Translations under genes and position numbers: made by a program
Part shown: positions 52,495 through 61,929 of the stretch, piece by piece
How positions within the stretch are numbered: position 1 is the stretch's first letter
How the letters are laid out: every line of letters begins with the position of its first letter
DNA from: Prorocentrum cordatum
Lineage: Eukaryota; Sar; Dinophyceae; Prorocentrales; Prorocentraceae
DNA: 64,000 nt
Reading direction: 5' to 3'
Assembly (NCBI GenBank): GCA_963575745.1
Contig: CAUYUJ010020152.1
Coordinates: 99,000 to 162,999 of the forward strand
Notes under the pieces: model-generated
The model's database searches: none
What the model saw: only the letters and a program-made list of their open reading frames with translations
What the model was told of the DNA's origin: nothing

Positions 52495-52638
52495 CAGTCG
52501 GGCCTGTCCCTCTACAGGGGGAATATTCAAACATAGTCAAAACATAGTCTGGGGACTATTTCTTGAGCATTTTTGAGTTTTTTTTATAAAACATGTTTTT
52601 TCGTCCAAAGTCGGCCTGTAGGGCGACAGGCCCGACTT
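52495..52638. mobile_element. Family C inverted-repeat element, copy 2
   Basis: A 144-bp AT-rich element. The left end CAGTCGGGCCTGTCCCTCTA, continuing ACAGG, is complementary to the right end (CCTGTAGGGCGACAGGCCCG, then ACTTAA). The interior has ACATAGT and ATTTTTGAG words as in copy 1. Confidence 0.85.
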
Positions 52639-52642
52639 AAGT

Positions 52643-53971
52643 CTACCTTGTTTGCACATCCCGTAGACGTGGGGCAGGGCGCGCACGGCTGAGATTCTGC
52701 ATGAGACGGCAGGCGGCATCAAGAACTTCGTTGTTGAGTCTTCTGCTAGAGTTTCGGCTCGGGGAATTGGAGTCTTCCCTGATGGTAGTCGGCAGGTTCC
52801 CGTCGGAGGTGTTTCGCCCGTAGTTGGAATTCTTGTTGCCACGCCGTTCGACTTCATCCCTGGGTGTTTCAGCATGGCCAGCGGGTGTTCTGCAAATGTT
52901 CCTGGCGCTTGGTGCCGCCAGAGGCGCCAGAGTTTTGGCGCAGCATGGAAGCACCCATGCTCGCAGCCGCACGGAGTGGTGACGCAATCTGCGGTATGAT
53001 CGCGACCCTTCGAAAACGTGGCTGGTACCGCCCAGGGAAGTCTTCCTCCAGCTGCTCAAAGATGCTGTAGAGGACGATTCGTGGACAGTCTGCTCGGGTT
53101 TGAACGTACCAGTTGTTCGAGCGTTCATGTACGCCGGGTTGTTGTTCGGATTACCTGCCTGGCTTCGATGCGGGCCAGTTCCAGAGCTGGCCGCTCCCAT
53201 TTTGTTCGTTCCAACAATAGCTGTCCATGCGCCGCCTTTGAGTGCATAGGCCTTGAGTTTCGGATTATCTATGGCCACGTCCATATACTTCTGAAAAACC
53301 CCTACCGCAGCTGGCCCACCGACCGCACCCAGGTGCGACGGAGTACTAGGACACCTCCTTGGCCGGGCCGGCTCCGGACAGGATTTTCCAAGCTCCGCAG
53401 CTAAGTGGTGTGTCGATTGGCGCTGGCCTACGTTTTTAAATTGCCGTGTGATCAGTGCGCCCTCGTGTGGTCGAGGAGGCTCTAGAGTTGACATTCTTGG
53501 GATACCCTCTGTGTGTATTGCAGTCCCTGGTCCACAGCCTCCCATGCGTACGTGCTGCTCGTCTTGCAAGTAGGGCCGTCCGCGTGTAGCTAAGCTGTTC
53601 GGCGGAAGAGTCACACGACGCCGAGGCCGTGCCCCGGGAGAGACGGAAGGCCCACCGCTTCTGGGCGCGGCACGATGCCTCATGCCAGGAGTGTCTGGCA
53701 ACGCGGATTGGGAGAGGCATCGAAGTGCCCCGGTGGCAGGGGTTCTCCCGGTCTTTCCCGACGGGAGCGGGCGATCCGTCCCAATGTGCCTCAGCCTGTG
53801 CTCGTCTTCGCCCTCCCCGCCCCCTTGCGCCACGCCTTCTCTCTCCGTGGTGGCTTTGGCTCTGTGCGCGCCAGAGCGGGCACGGGCGCCCTGCCACCTT
53901 TGCGCGGCCCCCCTGCAGGAGGAGTAGTCAAGAAATAGTCCTGTGACGAGTCTTCGACCATTTTTGAGCAT
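52643..53971 (-). CDS. Unrecognised ORF bounded by family C elements, doubtful
   Basis: A 442-residue minus-strand frame that starts inside family C copy 3 and stops at the edge of copy 2. A central segment (about 240-330) containing FQKYMDVAIDNPKLKAYAL is compositionally protein-like. The plus strand also has coding-like stretches over 53060-53240 and 53629-53800. I recognise no family, so strand and reality are uncertain. It may be a decayed retroelement or host gene fragment. Confidence 0.2.
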   Translation of the reverse strand: MLKNGRRLVTGLFLDYSSCRGAAQRWQGARARSGAHRAKATTEREGVAQGGGEGEDEHRLRHIGTDRPLPSGKTGRTPATGALRCLSQSALPDTPGMRHRAAPRSGGPSVSPGARPRRRVTLPPNSLATRGRPYLQDEQHVRMGGCGPGTAIHTEGIPRMSTLEPPRPHEGALITRQFKNVGQRQSTHHLAAELGKSCPEPARPRRCPSTPSHLGAVGGPAAVGVFQKYMDVAIDNPKLKAYALKGGAWTAIVGTNKMGAASSGTGPHRSQAGNPNNNPAYMNARTTGTFKPEQTVHESSSTASLSSWRKTSLGGTSHVFEGSRSYRRLRHHSVRLRAWVLPCCAKTLAPLAAPSARNICRTPAGHAETPRDEVERRGNKNSNYGRNTSDGNLPTTIREDSNSPSRNSSRRLNNEVLDAACRLMQNLSRARPAPRLRDVQTR

Positions 53972-54038
53972 TAGTTTAATATTTTTCGACTATTTTTAAC
54001 TGTTCGTCCAGAATCCGAATGAGGACAGGCCCGACTTA
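53907..54038. mobile_element. Family C inverted-repeat element, copy 3
   Basis: A 132-bp copy. The right end (GAGGACAGGCCCGACTTAAT) is well preserved. The left end (CCCCCCTGCAGGAGGAG) is decayed. The interior shares AATAGTC, CATTTTTGAGCATT and TCGTCCAGAATCCG with the other copies. Confidence 0.75.
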
Positions 54039-55330
54039 ATCCTGAATATCCGTTGACGCCTTCGCCTGATGGGGGATTGGGTGAGAGATGCGTTCCAGTT
54101 GTTTCAAGCCCCGCCGGTGGTCTTTGAGAGGTTTCAGGAAGCTCGCAGTTGTTTGCGGCAGACCCCGCCACCGTGCCAGCGAAGCAGCGCAGCAGGAGGG
54201 ACGTGGTGTGCAGTGTAGGGCCCGTGCCGTTCAAGTGCCGTGTTTGAGTTGGCTCTGGTTTGAAGCGCCCGCTCCTTGTGCACGGCCTCGCTCTCCTTTT
54301 GATTCCTGTTTCCGCCTCCTCCTGAAATGCCCGCCGCTGCGGTCATTACCATTCTGCCCGACCCAGGATGGGCGCCTGATTCGCCCGCCGTGCGTGCCAT
54401 CCCGAGTCGTATTTGTCAGGTTGATGTTCCCGGCTTCTTGCTTCAATGCCGTTTCGGGGCAGGTTTGGGATGATGTTGCGAAGCGTTGTTGTGGTGTCGG
54501 GCTCGAGCAAGTGGGTCGATTTCACTGCGTTCCGTCGTATCCATCCCCAGCTCGTCAAGGAAGGGTGCCACCAAGATGCGGTTTTGCTGTGCTGCATCGT
54601 TACTGCAGGATGCTGGCCCGAAGCTCGGCTTCGACAATTTGGCTACCTCCTCTTCGGGCGTGTGCGAGCGCTGCGGGTCAGCGCGAGAAATTGTGATGCG
54701 TCGTGTTTGGTATCGCAGCTGCAGCTCGGGTATTGGCGCGGAAGCCCCATGCATGATTCAGGAGGGAAACAAAAACACACAGGCACAATTAATCGTCGAC
54801 GCCCAGGAAAATATGGGAAAATATGGGAAGTGAGGGGGAAGACAAAAAAACCTAGAAAAATATTGGAAAATATGGGGAGTCCTGTTATTTGTATCTATTT
54901 ATTTGTGTGTCCCAGGGCCCCTTCAGTTTTCTGGACCAGGGGCAAGTCGTGGAAGGTGGTGCCTCGGGTCTGTTGGGGGTCCACGAACGATTCGCATCTT
55001 CGACGGTGTGGCTGGGCCTCGGTTAGACTTGAGAAAGACGGCGCTGCCGGTGATTCTGGTTTCGATGGAGTCTTGTCGGGCACCTGCCCGCCGAACTGCA
55101 GAGTAGTCCGAGGGCGGCCTTCTTCGCCTTCTTGATGCGGTTGACTCGCAGCGTCAGTGACGTGGTGGCATACTCGGACTACCCCCCTCGTGCGGGTCCT
55201 CAGGCGCCCTAGAGCTTTGATCGCCGCGAGTGTGCTGATGGTGGGCTTGTGGACTTTGTTGTTCAGGGATCGTCTCGACAACTGATCGGAGAAGGTCGAG
55301 CTGGTCTGGGCGCAGGCCCGCGCTACCTCG
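54039..55330. other. Spacer, no gene recognised
   Basis: Open frames of 80-230 residues on both strands without domains. An AT/A-rich patch with GGAAAATATGGG repeats lies at 54805-54885. Confidence 0.35.
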
Positions 55331-55376
55331 GGCATGTGTGTGTGTGTACACATGCCTGTGTGTGTGTGTGTGTGGC
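55331..55376. repeat. (GT)n microsatellite
   Basis: Two GT runs separated by ACACATGCCT, 75 bp upstream of the Cys-rich coding sequence. It is probably in a 5' UTR or intron. Confidence 0.95.
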
Positions 55377-55449
55377 TCAAGGCCTGCTCGACCTGGGGCA
55401 CTCGCTGCACGCTGTCAGGACACAAGATTCGCCGAGGTTGCTCGAAGCA

Positions 55450-55848
55450 ATGGGCGGCGACGGCGACGCGCTCGACAACGACGCGATCGTCGTCTGCGAC
55501 GGGTGCTGCTGCTGCTACGACGGCTTCCTCTTCGGGGATGGGTGCATGGGGTGCATGGCGAGCGAGACCATGTGCTGCCTCGAGGTCGAGTACTGCTGCA
55601 AGCAAGGCGCGCCGACGCTCTGCTGCGTCTGCTGCGCGATTCGCTGCGTCTCGCCCACCGTGTGCATCAAGTCGCAGGGCCAGATGTGCTGCCTTGCCGG
55701 GGCGGCCGCCATCCCGTGCGACGAAGAGGTCCCTTGCCTGGTCGGCTCGTGCGGCATCATCTGCTATCCTACGATCGCCATTTGCAAGACGCTGGGCGAC
55801 ATCAAGGGCGGCGGCGGGGATGGACCCCCGGCCGAGCAGGTGGGTTGA
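55450..55848 (+). CDS. Cysteine-rich small protein (24 Cys in 132 residues)
   Basis: I chose ATG 55450 because the frame upstream, open to 55249, passes through the (GT)n repeat and reads Cys-Val alternations. From 55450 the protein is acidic for 15 residues, then has Cys pairs and clusters throughout: CDGCCCCYDG, GCMGCM, CCLEVEYCC, CCVCC, QMCC and CGIICYP. It ends in a Gly/Asp/Pro-rich tail. Codons end mostly in G or C, unlike the flanks, which supports real coding. Cys-rich repetitive-protein families of this look are frequent in dinoflagellate transcriptomes (from memory, unchecked). Role unknown; moderately hydrophobic Cys/Ala/Ile segments could be membrane-associated or metal-binding. 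A donor-like CAG|GTGGGT at 55838-55846 overlaps the stop, so the last codons may be intronic. Confidence 0.72.
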   Translation: MGGDGDALDNDAIVVCDGCCCCYDGFLFGDGCMGCMASETMCCLEVEYCCKQGAPTLCCVCCAIRCVSPTVCIKSQGQMCCLAGAAAIPCDEEVPCLVGSCGIICYPTIAICKTLGDIKGGGGDGPPAEQVG

Positions 55849-55969
55849 GGCCGGTGAGGCCGATGTCGACAAGTGGTGATAACGACCGGGTGGCATTGCC
55901 AAAGAGTAAGTATTTACCCGCCAAAGGGCGTGCTGGCCACCTGTTTGAGCCCCGTATTGATCCCGTCCG

Positions 55970-56095
55970 CGTCCTCCATGCGTGGATCGCATTCCTAGGC
56001 TTCCGTATGCACGGATCGCATTCTCAGGGAACCTTTGACTGGTTGAGATCGTCTCTATATGCACGGATCGCAGTGCCAGGGAACCTTTGTCAGGC
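55970..56095. repeat. ~55-bp degenerate tandem repeat
   Basis: ATGCACGGATCGCA occurs at 56007 and 56059, with a related ATGCGTGGATCGCA at 55978. CAGGGAACCTTTG follows twice. Confidence 0.8.
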
Positions 56096-56109
56096 TGTCG
56101 GCTGGGAGA

Positions 56110-56142
56110 GAAAAAAAAATGTGTGTGTGTGTGTGTGTGTGT
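56110..56142. repeat. Poly-A and (GT)n run
   Basis: Nine A bases followed by a GT dinucleotide run of about 22 bp, 260 bp downstream of the Cys-rich coding sequence. Confidence 0.93.
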
Positions 56143-56929
56143 TGAGTGAGGTCTCAGCGAGGCCGAGCATCTCTTGACTTTTCGTGCCCGTTCTGTGGTT
56201 TGGCCGCTGCCGTAGGGGAGGTTCGTCCCGAGGGTGTCCAATTCGTTTCCGTCGTTGACGATCTGACATCGCGTGTCCCTCGCCGCCTGTTGGATGTCAA
56301 CAGGGAGGTCGCGCTCGCGTGTTCTCGCAGTGAGGCCGACCGAGTCGGCAGGCAGCCTCCTCGCCCCGAAGCCCTCCCAGCCGACGCTGTCCGTCTGCAC
56401 AGGGCTGCCTTCTGCCATGCGCCAGCGCCGGTGAAAAGGCTTCTTTCGTTGGCAGTTGCGCAGGCGCAAATCCCAGGCTCTCAGAGGCAATCGTGTCGTG
56501 GTGAATCCAGCCCAGGGAAGTGTTGTGGGACACCGCCGCTGGGAACGGGCTCCAAGGCGGCCCGCGTTCATCGGGCATTTCCGAAGGCCCATTCTTCGCG
56601 CGCCCTCGATAGTACCAGGGGCGTGCTGTCTTTCAGAGCGCGTGAGCGGCATGGTGTAAACGCTGCCCAGCTGCTCGTGGAGGCTTGTCCTCTCGTCTTG
56701 ACCTTGCCTCGTCCACCGACCAATGGAGGGCTGAGCGTGCTGTCGCGTCTCTCTCGAGTGCTGCCGCCGAAGAACGGGATGAACTTTCCCGAGAGAGTTT
56801 GATACTGCCATGGGGTCCCTGTTCATACAGGGTGATATCCGCCAAAACAAGGGCAAAGGTCCTCATCCCCTATCCCTGTTGAAAGCGTGTAGGAGGCTTC
56901 GCTTCTCATAGGGCTTCCGGCGGAAACCT
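56143..56929. other. Spacer, no gene supported
   Basis: A 218-residue plus frame (56146-56802) and part of a 653-residue minus frame overlap. The minus frame also runs antisense through the Cys-rich gene and the GT repeats, so it is judged spurious. Confidence 0.35.
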
Positions 56930-57410
56930 GTTGGGGGAGATTCTTGTGGGGCTTCTTGGGAACTCGGGGGTCTCGGGGGTGCTTTCCCGAACACGAGCGA
57001 ACTCGGTGTGCACATCTTGGGGACGTCTGGGTGGGCTTGCGGGCCGTCTTGGAGCCCTGCTGGAGGGGGGTCTCTGGGGCAGTCTTGGGGCTGCGCTGGG
57101 GCGTTCTTGCTGCAGTTGTCAGCTATCTCGGGGGATACTTGGGGCTTGCGGAAGCTTGTCAAATGGGGGCGGATTTTGAATAGCATCGGAAGCAACACGC
57201 GGATTTCTTCATGCGTTTATTCAATGCCTTTGGGTTTTGGCGTGTCTCGGTGTCTCTTAGAGGTTTCGTTGGGCATCTTGGGAGATCCCAGAGCTTGTGG
57301 AGCCTCGTGGGGCCCTGCTTGGATTCGTTTGCGGCCTCTTGCAGCCGTTCCGGGGCAGTGGGGCGGTCGTTGGCTCTGTCTTGGGCCGTCGTGGGTCCGA
57401 TATGAGGGCG
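56930..57410. repeat. GGCC/CTTGGGG phrase tract
   Basis: GGGGCTTCTTGGG, GGGGTC and GGGCCGTC words, degenerate, with less repetitive inserts near 57160-57240. Confidence 0.55.
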
Positions 57411-57529
57411 CCAGAACATCATAGATTTCCTAACTATACTGTGGTGTTGGGTCCTCGTATTGAAGAGACTTCGCCCCGCGTTCTCACTCCTCCTCCCGCT
57501 CCTCCTTCCTCCCCTTCCTCCCTCCTCCC

Positions 57530-59782
57530 TAGCGCCCAGTGCAGCGCTTCGTGGCCCTAGAGTGAGCTCCGCCGAAGGTCCCAGTGGCGCACTTCGCATG
57601 CGTCCCCCCTGCCCAGCACAGCGTTTCGTGGCCCTAGAGGGAACTCCACAGAGGGTCCCAGTGGCGCAGTTCGCATGCGTCTCCCCAGCCCAGTAAAGCG
57701 CTTCGTGGTCCCAGAGGGAGCTCCACCGAAGGTCCCAGTGGCGTACTTCGCATGCGCCTCCCCCGCCCAGTACAGCGCTTCGTGGCCCCAGAGGGAGCTC
57801 CACCGAAGGTCTCAGTGGCGCACTTCGCATGCGTCTCCCCCACCCAGTACAGCGCTTCGTGCCCGCAGAGGAAACTCCACCAATTGTCTCCGTTGCGCAG
57901 TTCGCATGCGTTTCCCCCCCGAAGTACAGCGCTTCGTGGCCCCAGAGGGAACTTCCACTGAAGGTCCCAGCGGCGCAGTTCGCATGAGTCTCCCCCACCC
58001 AGTACAGCGCTTCGTGGCCCTAGAAGGAGCTCCACCGAAGGTCCCAGTGGCGCAGTTCGCATGCGTCTCCCTTACCCAATACGGCGTTTCGTGGCCCCAT
58101 CGGGAGCTCAAGGTCCCAGTGACGCATCTCGCATGTGCTCCCCGACCCAGCACAGCGTTTCGTGGTCAATTGTCTCCGTCGCGCAGTTCGCATGCTTCCC
58201 CCCCCGCAGTACAGCGCTTCGTGGCCCCAGAGGGAACTCCACCTAAGGTCCCAGTGGCGCAGTTCGCATGCGTCTCCCCGAGCCAATACAGCGTTTCGTG
58301 TCCCCACTGGGAGCTCCACCGAGGGTCCTAGTGGCGCAGGCTGCATGCGTCTCCCCTGCCCAGCACATCGTTTCGAGGCCCCATACGGAGCTCCACCGAG
58401 GGTTCCATTGGCGCAGTTCGCATGCGTCTCCCCCGCCCAGCAGAGCGTTTCGTGGCCCTAGAGGAAACTCCACCGATTGACCCAGTGGCGCAGTTCGCAT
58501 GCGCCACCCCCGCCCAGTACAGCGTTTCGTGGCCCCAGAGGGAGCTCCGCCGAAGGTCCCAGTGGCACAGTTCGTATGCGTCTTTCCCGCCTAATACAGC
58601 GCTTCGCTTCGTGGCCCCAACGGGAGCTACACCGAAGGTCCCAGTGGCGCAGTTCGCATGCGTCTCCCCCACGCAGTACAGCGCTTCGTGGCCCCAGAGG
58701 GAGCTCCACCGAAGGTCCCAGTGGCGCAATTCGCATGCGTCTCCCCCGCCCGGTACAGCGCTTCGTGGCCCCAGAGGGAAGTCCATGCGTCTCCCCCGCC
58801 CAGCAGAGCGTTTCGTGGCCCTATAGGGAACCCCACCGAGGAACCCAGTGGCGCAGTTCGCATGCGTTTCTCCCGCCCAGCACAGCGTTTCGTGGCCCCA
58901 GAGGGAGCTCCACCGAAGGTCCCAGTGGCGCAGTTCGTATGCGTCTCCCGCACCCAGTACAGCGTTTCGTGGCCCCAGAGGGAGCTCCACCGAAAGTCCC
59001 AGTGGCGCAGTTCGCCTGCGTCTGAAAGGTCCCAGGCGCCCCTCCCCAACCAGTACAACGTCTCGTGGCCCCAGGGGGAACTCTACCGAAGGTCCCAGTG
59101 GCGCAGTTCGCATGCGTCTCCCCCACCCAGTACAGCGCTTCGTGGCCCCGTAGGGAACCCCACCGAAGGTTCCAGTGGCGCAGTTTGCCTGCGTTCCCCC
59201 CCCACCCAGTACAGCGCTTCGTGGCCCCATAGGGAGCTCCACCGAGCGTCCCAGTGGCGCAGTTCGCATGCGTCCCCCCCGCCTGGCAGCGTTTTGTGCC
59301 CCTTGAGGGAGTTCCACCGGCAGTCCTGGTGGCGCACTCCGTATGCGTGTCCCCCACCCAGTGCAGCGTTTCGCGGCGCCAGAGGACGCTCCACCAATTG
59401 TCTCCGTGGCGCAGTTCGCATGCGTCTCCCCTACCCAGTACAGCGTTTCGTGGCCCCAGAGGGAACTCCACCGAAGGCCCCAGTGGCGCAGTTCGCATGC
59501 GTCTCCCCCGACCGTGCAGCGCTTCGTGGCCCAAGAGGGAACCCTGCCGAAGGTCCCAGTGGCGCAGTTCGCATGCGTCCCCCCCCGCAGTACAGCGCTC
59601 CGTGGCCCCAGAGGGAACTCCACCGAGGTTCCCAGCGGCGCAGTTCGCATGCGTCCCCCCCACCCACTACAGCGCTTCGTGGCCCCATGGGGAGCTCCAC
59701 CGAAGGCTTCAGTGGCGCAGCTCGCATGCGTTTACCCAGCCAAGTACAGCATTACGTTGCCCATAAGGAGCTCCACGGAAGG
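57530..59782. repeat. 77-bp satellite, about 29 units
   Basis: Unit: GGTCCCAGTGGCGCAGTTCG, CATGCGTCTCCCCCGCCCAG, TACAGCGCTTCGTGGCCCCA, GAGGGAGCTCCACCGAA. The consensus has no stop in any of six frames. Since 77 is not divisible by 3, frames of 440 (minus) and 611 (plus) residues cycle through all phases. Three units carry a CAATTGTCTCCGT variant (57883, 58163, 59392). Several units are shortened (58100-58200, 58780). Confidence 0.97.
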
Positions 59783-60493
59783 AAAACGATATCCACAACT
59801 GCGGAACCCACAACTGCATATGGTTGGGTTCTTCGCCAAGCTATTTTTTTGGGGGGGGGTCCGTTGTTGCGGGTATGGGGGGGGGGTCTTGGGAAACATC
59901 GCAGAATTGGACAGCAGACAGGCAAGACGTCTCACACCACAGAATTGGATTTCCTGAACAAGCAGCTTCCGCTGGCCACTTCCCTGGAGGGGCGCGCCGA
60001 CACGTGTCAGCGCCGCGTGGTCAGTCTTCCGATACGGGTGCCGTGGCAGGCTGGTGTGGAAGCGCCGGCATCTCTCTGCATAACAGCCCAGAAAGCCAAG
60101 GACCTCTGCGAGCAGAGGCGTTGGTTAAGACATCGTCATTGTACTCGGATGCTGGATTGGTGCGGGCACCTTGAACGGTTAGGAAGTTGCGCTTTTTTGG
60201 CGGCGCAGCTGCAATACTTAGCTCGTCGTGCACGACAGCGGTGGCCTGATGGAGCTCGGTTTGTTTTATGTCACATGCTGCCTGGCTCGTATGCGGGTCT
60301 CGATCCTCTCTCTTTGCCTCTGCTCCCCCCCTCTCTCTCCCTCGCATGTGCGCGACGTATTGCGGTAACCCGGCTATCCTCGCGGAAAAAAAAGGCAATA
60401 CGTCCCACACGCCACAGCGTGCGTCTGGGCACGGTGGTGGATCGTCACGAGGCGGAGGAGGAGCACGAGGAAACGGAGGACGGTGAGGATTAA
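59783..60493 (+). pseudogene. Possible retroelement C-terminal tail fused to the satellite frame
   Basis: The plus frame that crosses the 77-bp satellite stays open to a TAA near 60493. Outside the satellite it contains WLRHRHCTRMLDWCGHLER at 60121-60180 and an AAQLQYLARRARQRW segment. The W..H..R pattern resembles the tail of some dinoflagellate retroelement proteins (weak, by eye). It ends in an acidic EEEHEETEDGED tail. No start of its own is evident. Confidence 0.28.
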
Positions 60494-60629
60494 AGGGTGT
60501 GGAGGCGGGGAGAGTTGGTAGAACAGGTGAGGCAGGAGGAGTCTTGCAGGAGAAGGAAGGGGGAGTGGGAGAGGCCGGCGGCCTGTGTGTTTCGATCTCG
60601 CCGGGAGTCCAAGTCAGTGGACGGTTTGA

Positions 60630-60890
60630 AATTTAGTGGTATGGATATTGAGATCGCTTTTCAGATCGATCGTGGGATCGATAGGGTGGACGATAGTAAG
60701 GTCGGTGGTGAGACCGATAGTGAAGTCGATTCAGTGAGATCGATCCTGAGGTCGATCGTGAGATCGCTCGTCGATCTATAGTGAGATCGATCACGAGATC
60801 GTTTGTGAGATCGGTTGTGGGATCGATGGTGGGATCGATAGAGAGGTTAATCATACGATCGATGGTGAGACCGATCGAAAGGAGATCGAC
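60630..60890. repeat. GTGAGATCGAT repeat
   Basis: About 20 degenerate 10-12 bp units built on GAGATCGAT, giving an unusual density of GATC sites. The same unit appears at 25770-25880. Confidence 0.92.
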
Positions 60891-61207
60891 CAGGAACCTG
60901 GAATCCAGAAGCCCAGGATACCCACCGTCCACGAAAGCGGCGCGGAACAAGCAACTGGGAAGGGAGCCCGGGAACCTGGCCGCCTACCGGCCTCGGCCAG
61001 GAGTTTTCGCCAAATTTTTCAACATCCGCTAGGACCCCGCCAGGGCAAGCATTGATTGGGGTATAATTCACAACTGATGACAAGTGGTAATGGGAATTGC
61101 ACCAGAGAAAAAACCAATCAGTGGATTCTTGTATTTCTCGCTGGTACTTCAATCGGCCTTCCTTCTGGCCTAGTCCAGTTTCGAATACGTGTTCACATCC
61201 AGTCTAG
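60891..61207. other. Spacer, no gene
   Basis: Unique-looking sequence with short open frames only. Confidence 0.45.
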
Positions 61208-61321
61208 TTATTATATGTTCTTATCTCCCTCTGTCTTTATCTCTCTCCCTCTCTGTCTCTCTCTCTCTCTCTCTCTTTCTCTCCCTCTCTCTGCATATAT
61301 ATATATATATATATATATATA
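61208..61321. repeat. (CT)n-(TA)n microsatellite
   Basis: CT-rich run followed by (TA)n at 61294-61321. The TA run is interrupted by the element at 61322 and TA-rich DNA resumes at about 61516. Confidence 0.95.
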
Positions 61322-61501
61322 CTCCAGATTTCGTAATAAAGGGAGGGGGGTCTCATTTCGGGGGGGGGTCCTCTTCCAGGCTATCTTGGAGGGCCTGGGG
61401 GGTCTGGGGACGATGTTTTGGAGGGTTCTCCCACGGGGGAGGTCTGAAATGGCTTGTCTTGGAGGGTCCAGGCCCCCTCCCTTTTATTACGAAATCTGGA
61501 G
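61322..61501. mobile_element. Family D: Stowaway-like inverted-repeat element
   Basis: A 180-bp element. The left end CTCCAGATTTCGTAATAAA, continuing GGGAGGGGG, is complementary over about 29 bp to the right end (CCCCCTCCCTTTTATTACG then AAATCTGGAG) with one A indel. It is bounded on both sides by TA, inside TA-rich DNA. CTCC termini and TA duplication are the hallmarks of Stowaway/Tc1-mariner-type miniature elements. The interior is G-rich with no ORF. Single copy here. Confidence 0.82.
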
Positions 61502-61509
61502 TACACACA

Positions 61510-61757
61510 CGCATACATATATATATATATATACATAGGTATATATGTATATATGTATATATGTATATGTGTATATATGTATATATATATGTATATGTAT
61601 AGGTATGTGTATATGTATATATATATATATATATGTGTATGTATATGTATATGCATATGTATATGTATATGTATATGTATAGGTATATGTATATGTATAT
61701 GTATATGCATATGTATTATGTATATGTATATGCATGTTTATATATATATATACACAT
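61510..61757. repeat. TA/GTATAT compound microsatellite
   Basis: TA, GTATAT and ATGTAT hexamer-like repeats. Ile/Tyr/His/Met-rich frames are artefacts. Confidence 0.95.
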
Positions 61758-61929
61758 CTCCGTCGGGGTACGGGGCCGGCGGCCTCTGGCCAGCTGCCTC
61801 GACTCGCCATGGGGGGACCCCCCCCCAGGCCTCTCCAGAGCCGCTCTGGGGCGTTTCCCAAACGGCTCTGGACGGACCCTGGTGATGTTTCTGCACCAGG
61901 AATGGTTCCCACCTTCGACCCATGTCGCC

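Noticed and set aside
54895-56856. 653-residue minus-strand ORF
   Set aside because: It runs antisense through the Cys-rich gene and two GT microsatellites, and shows no domain; the plus strand has better coding character at 55450-55848.
58328-59663. 440- and 280-residue minus-strand ORFs
   Set aside because: Contained in the 77-bp satellite, whose unit lacks stops in all frames.
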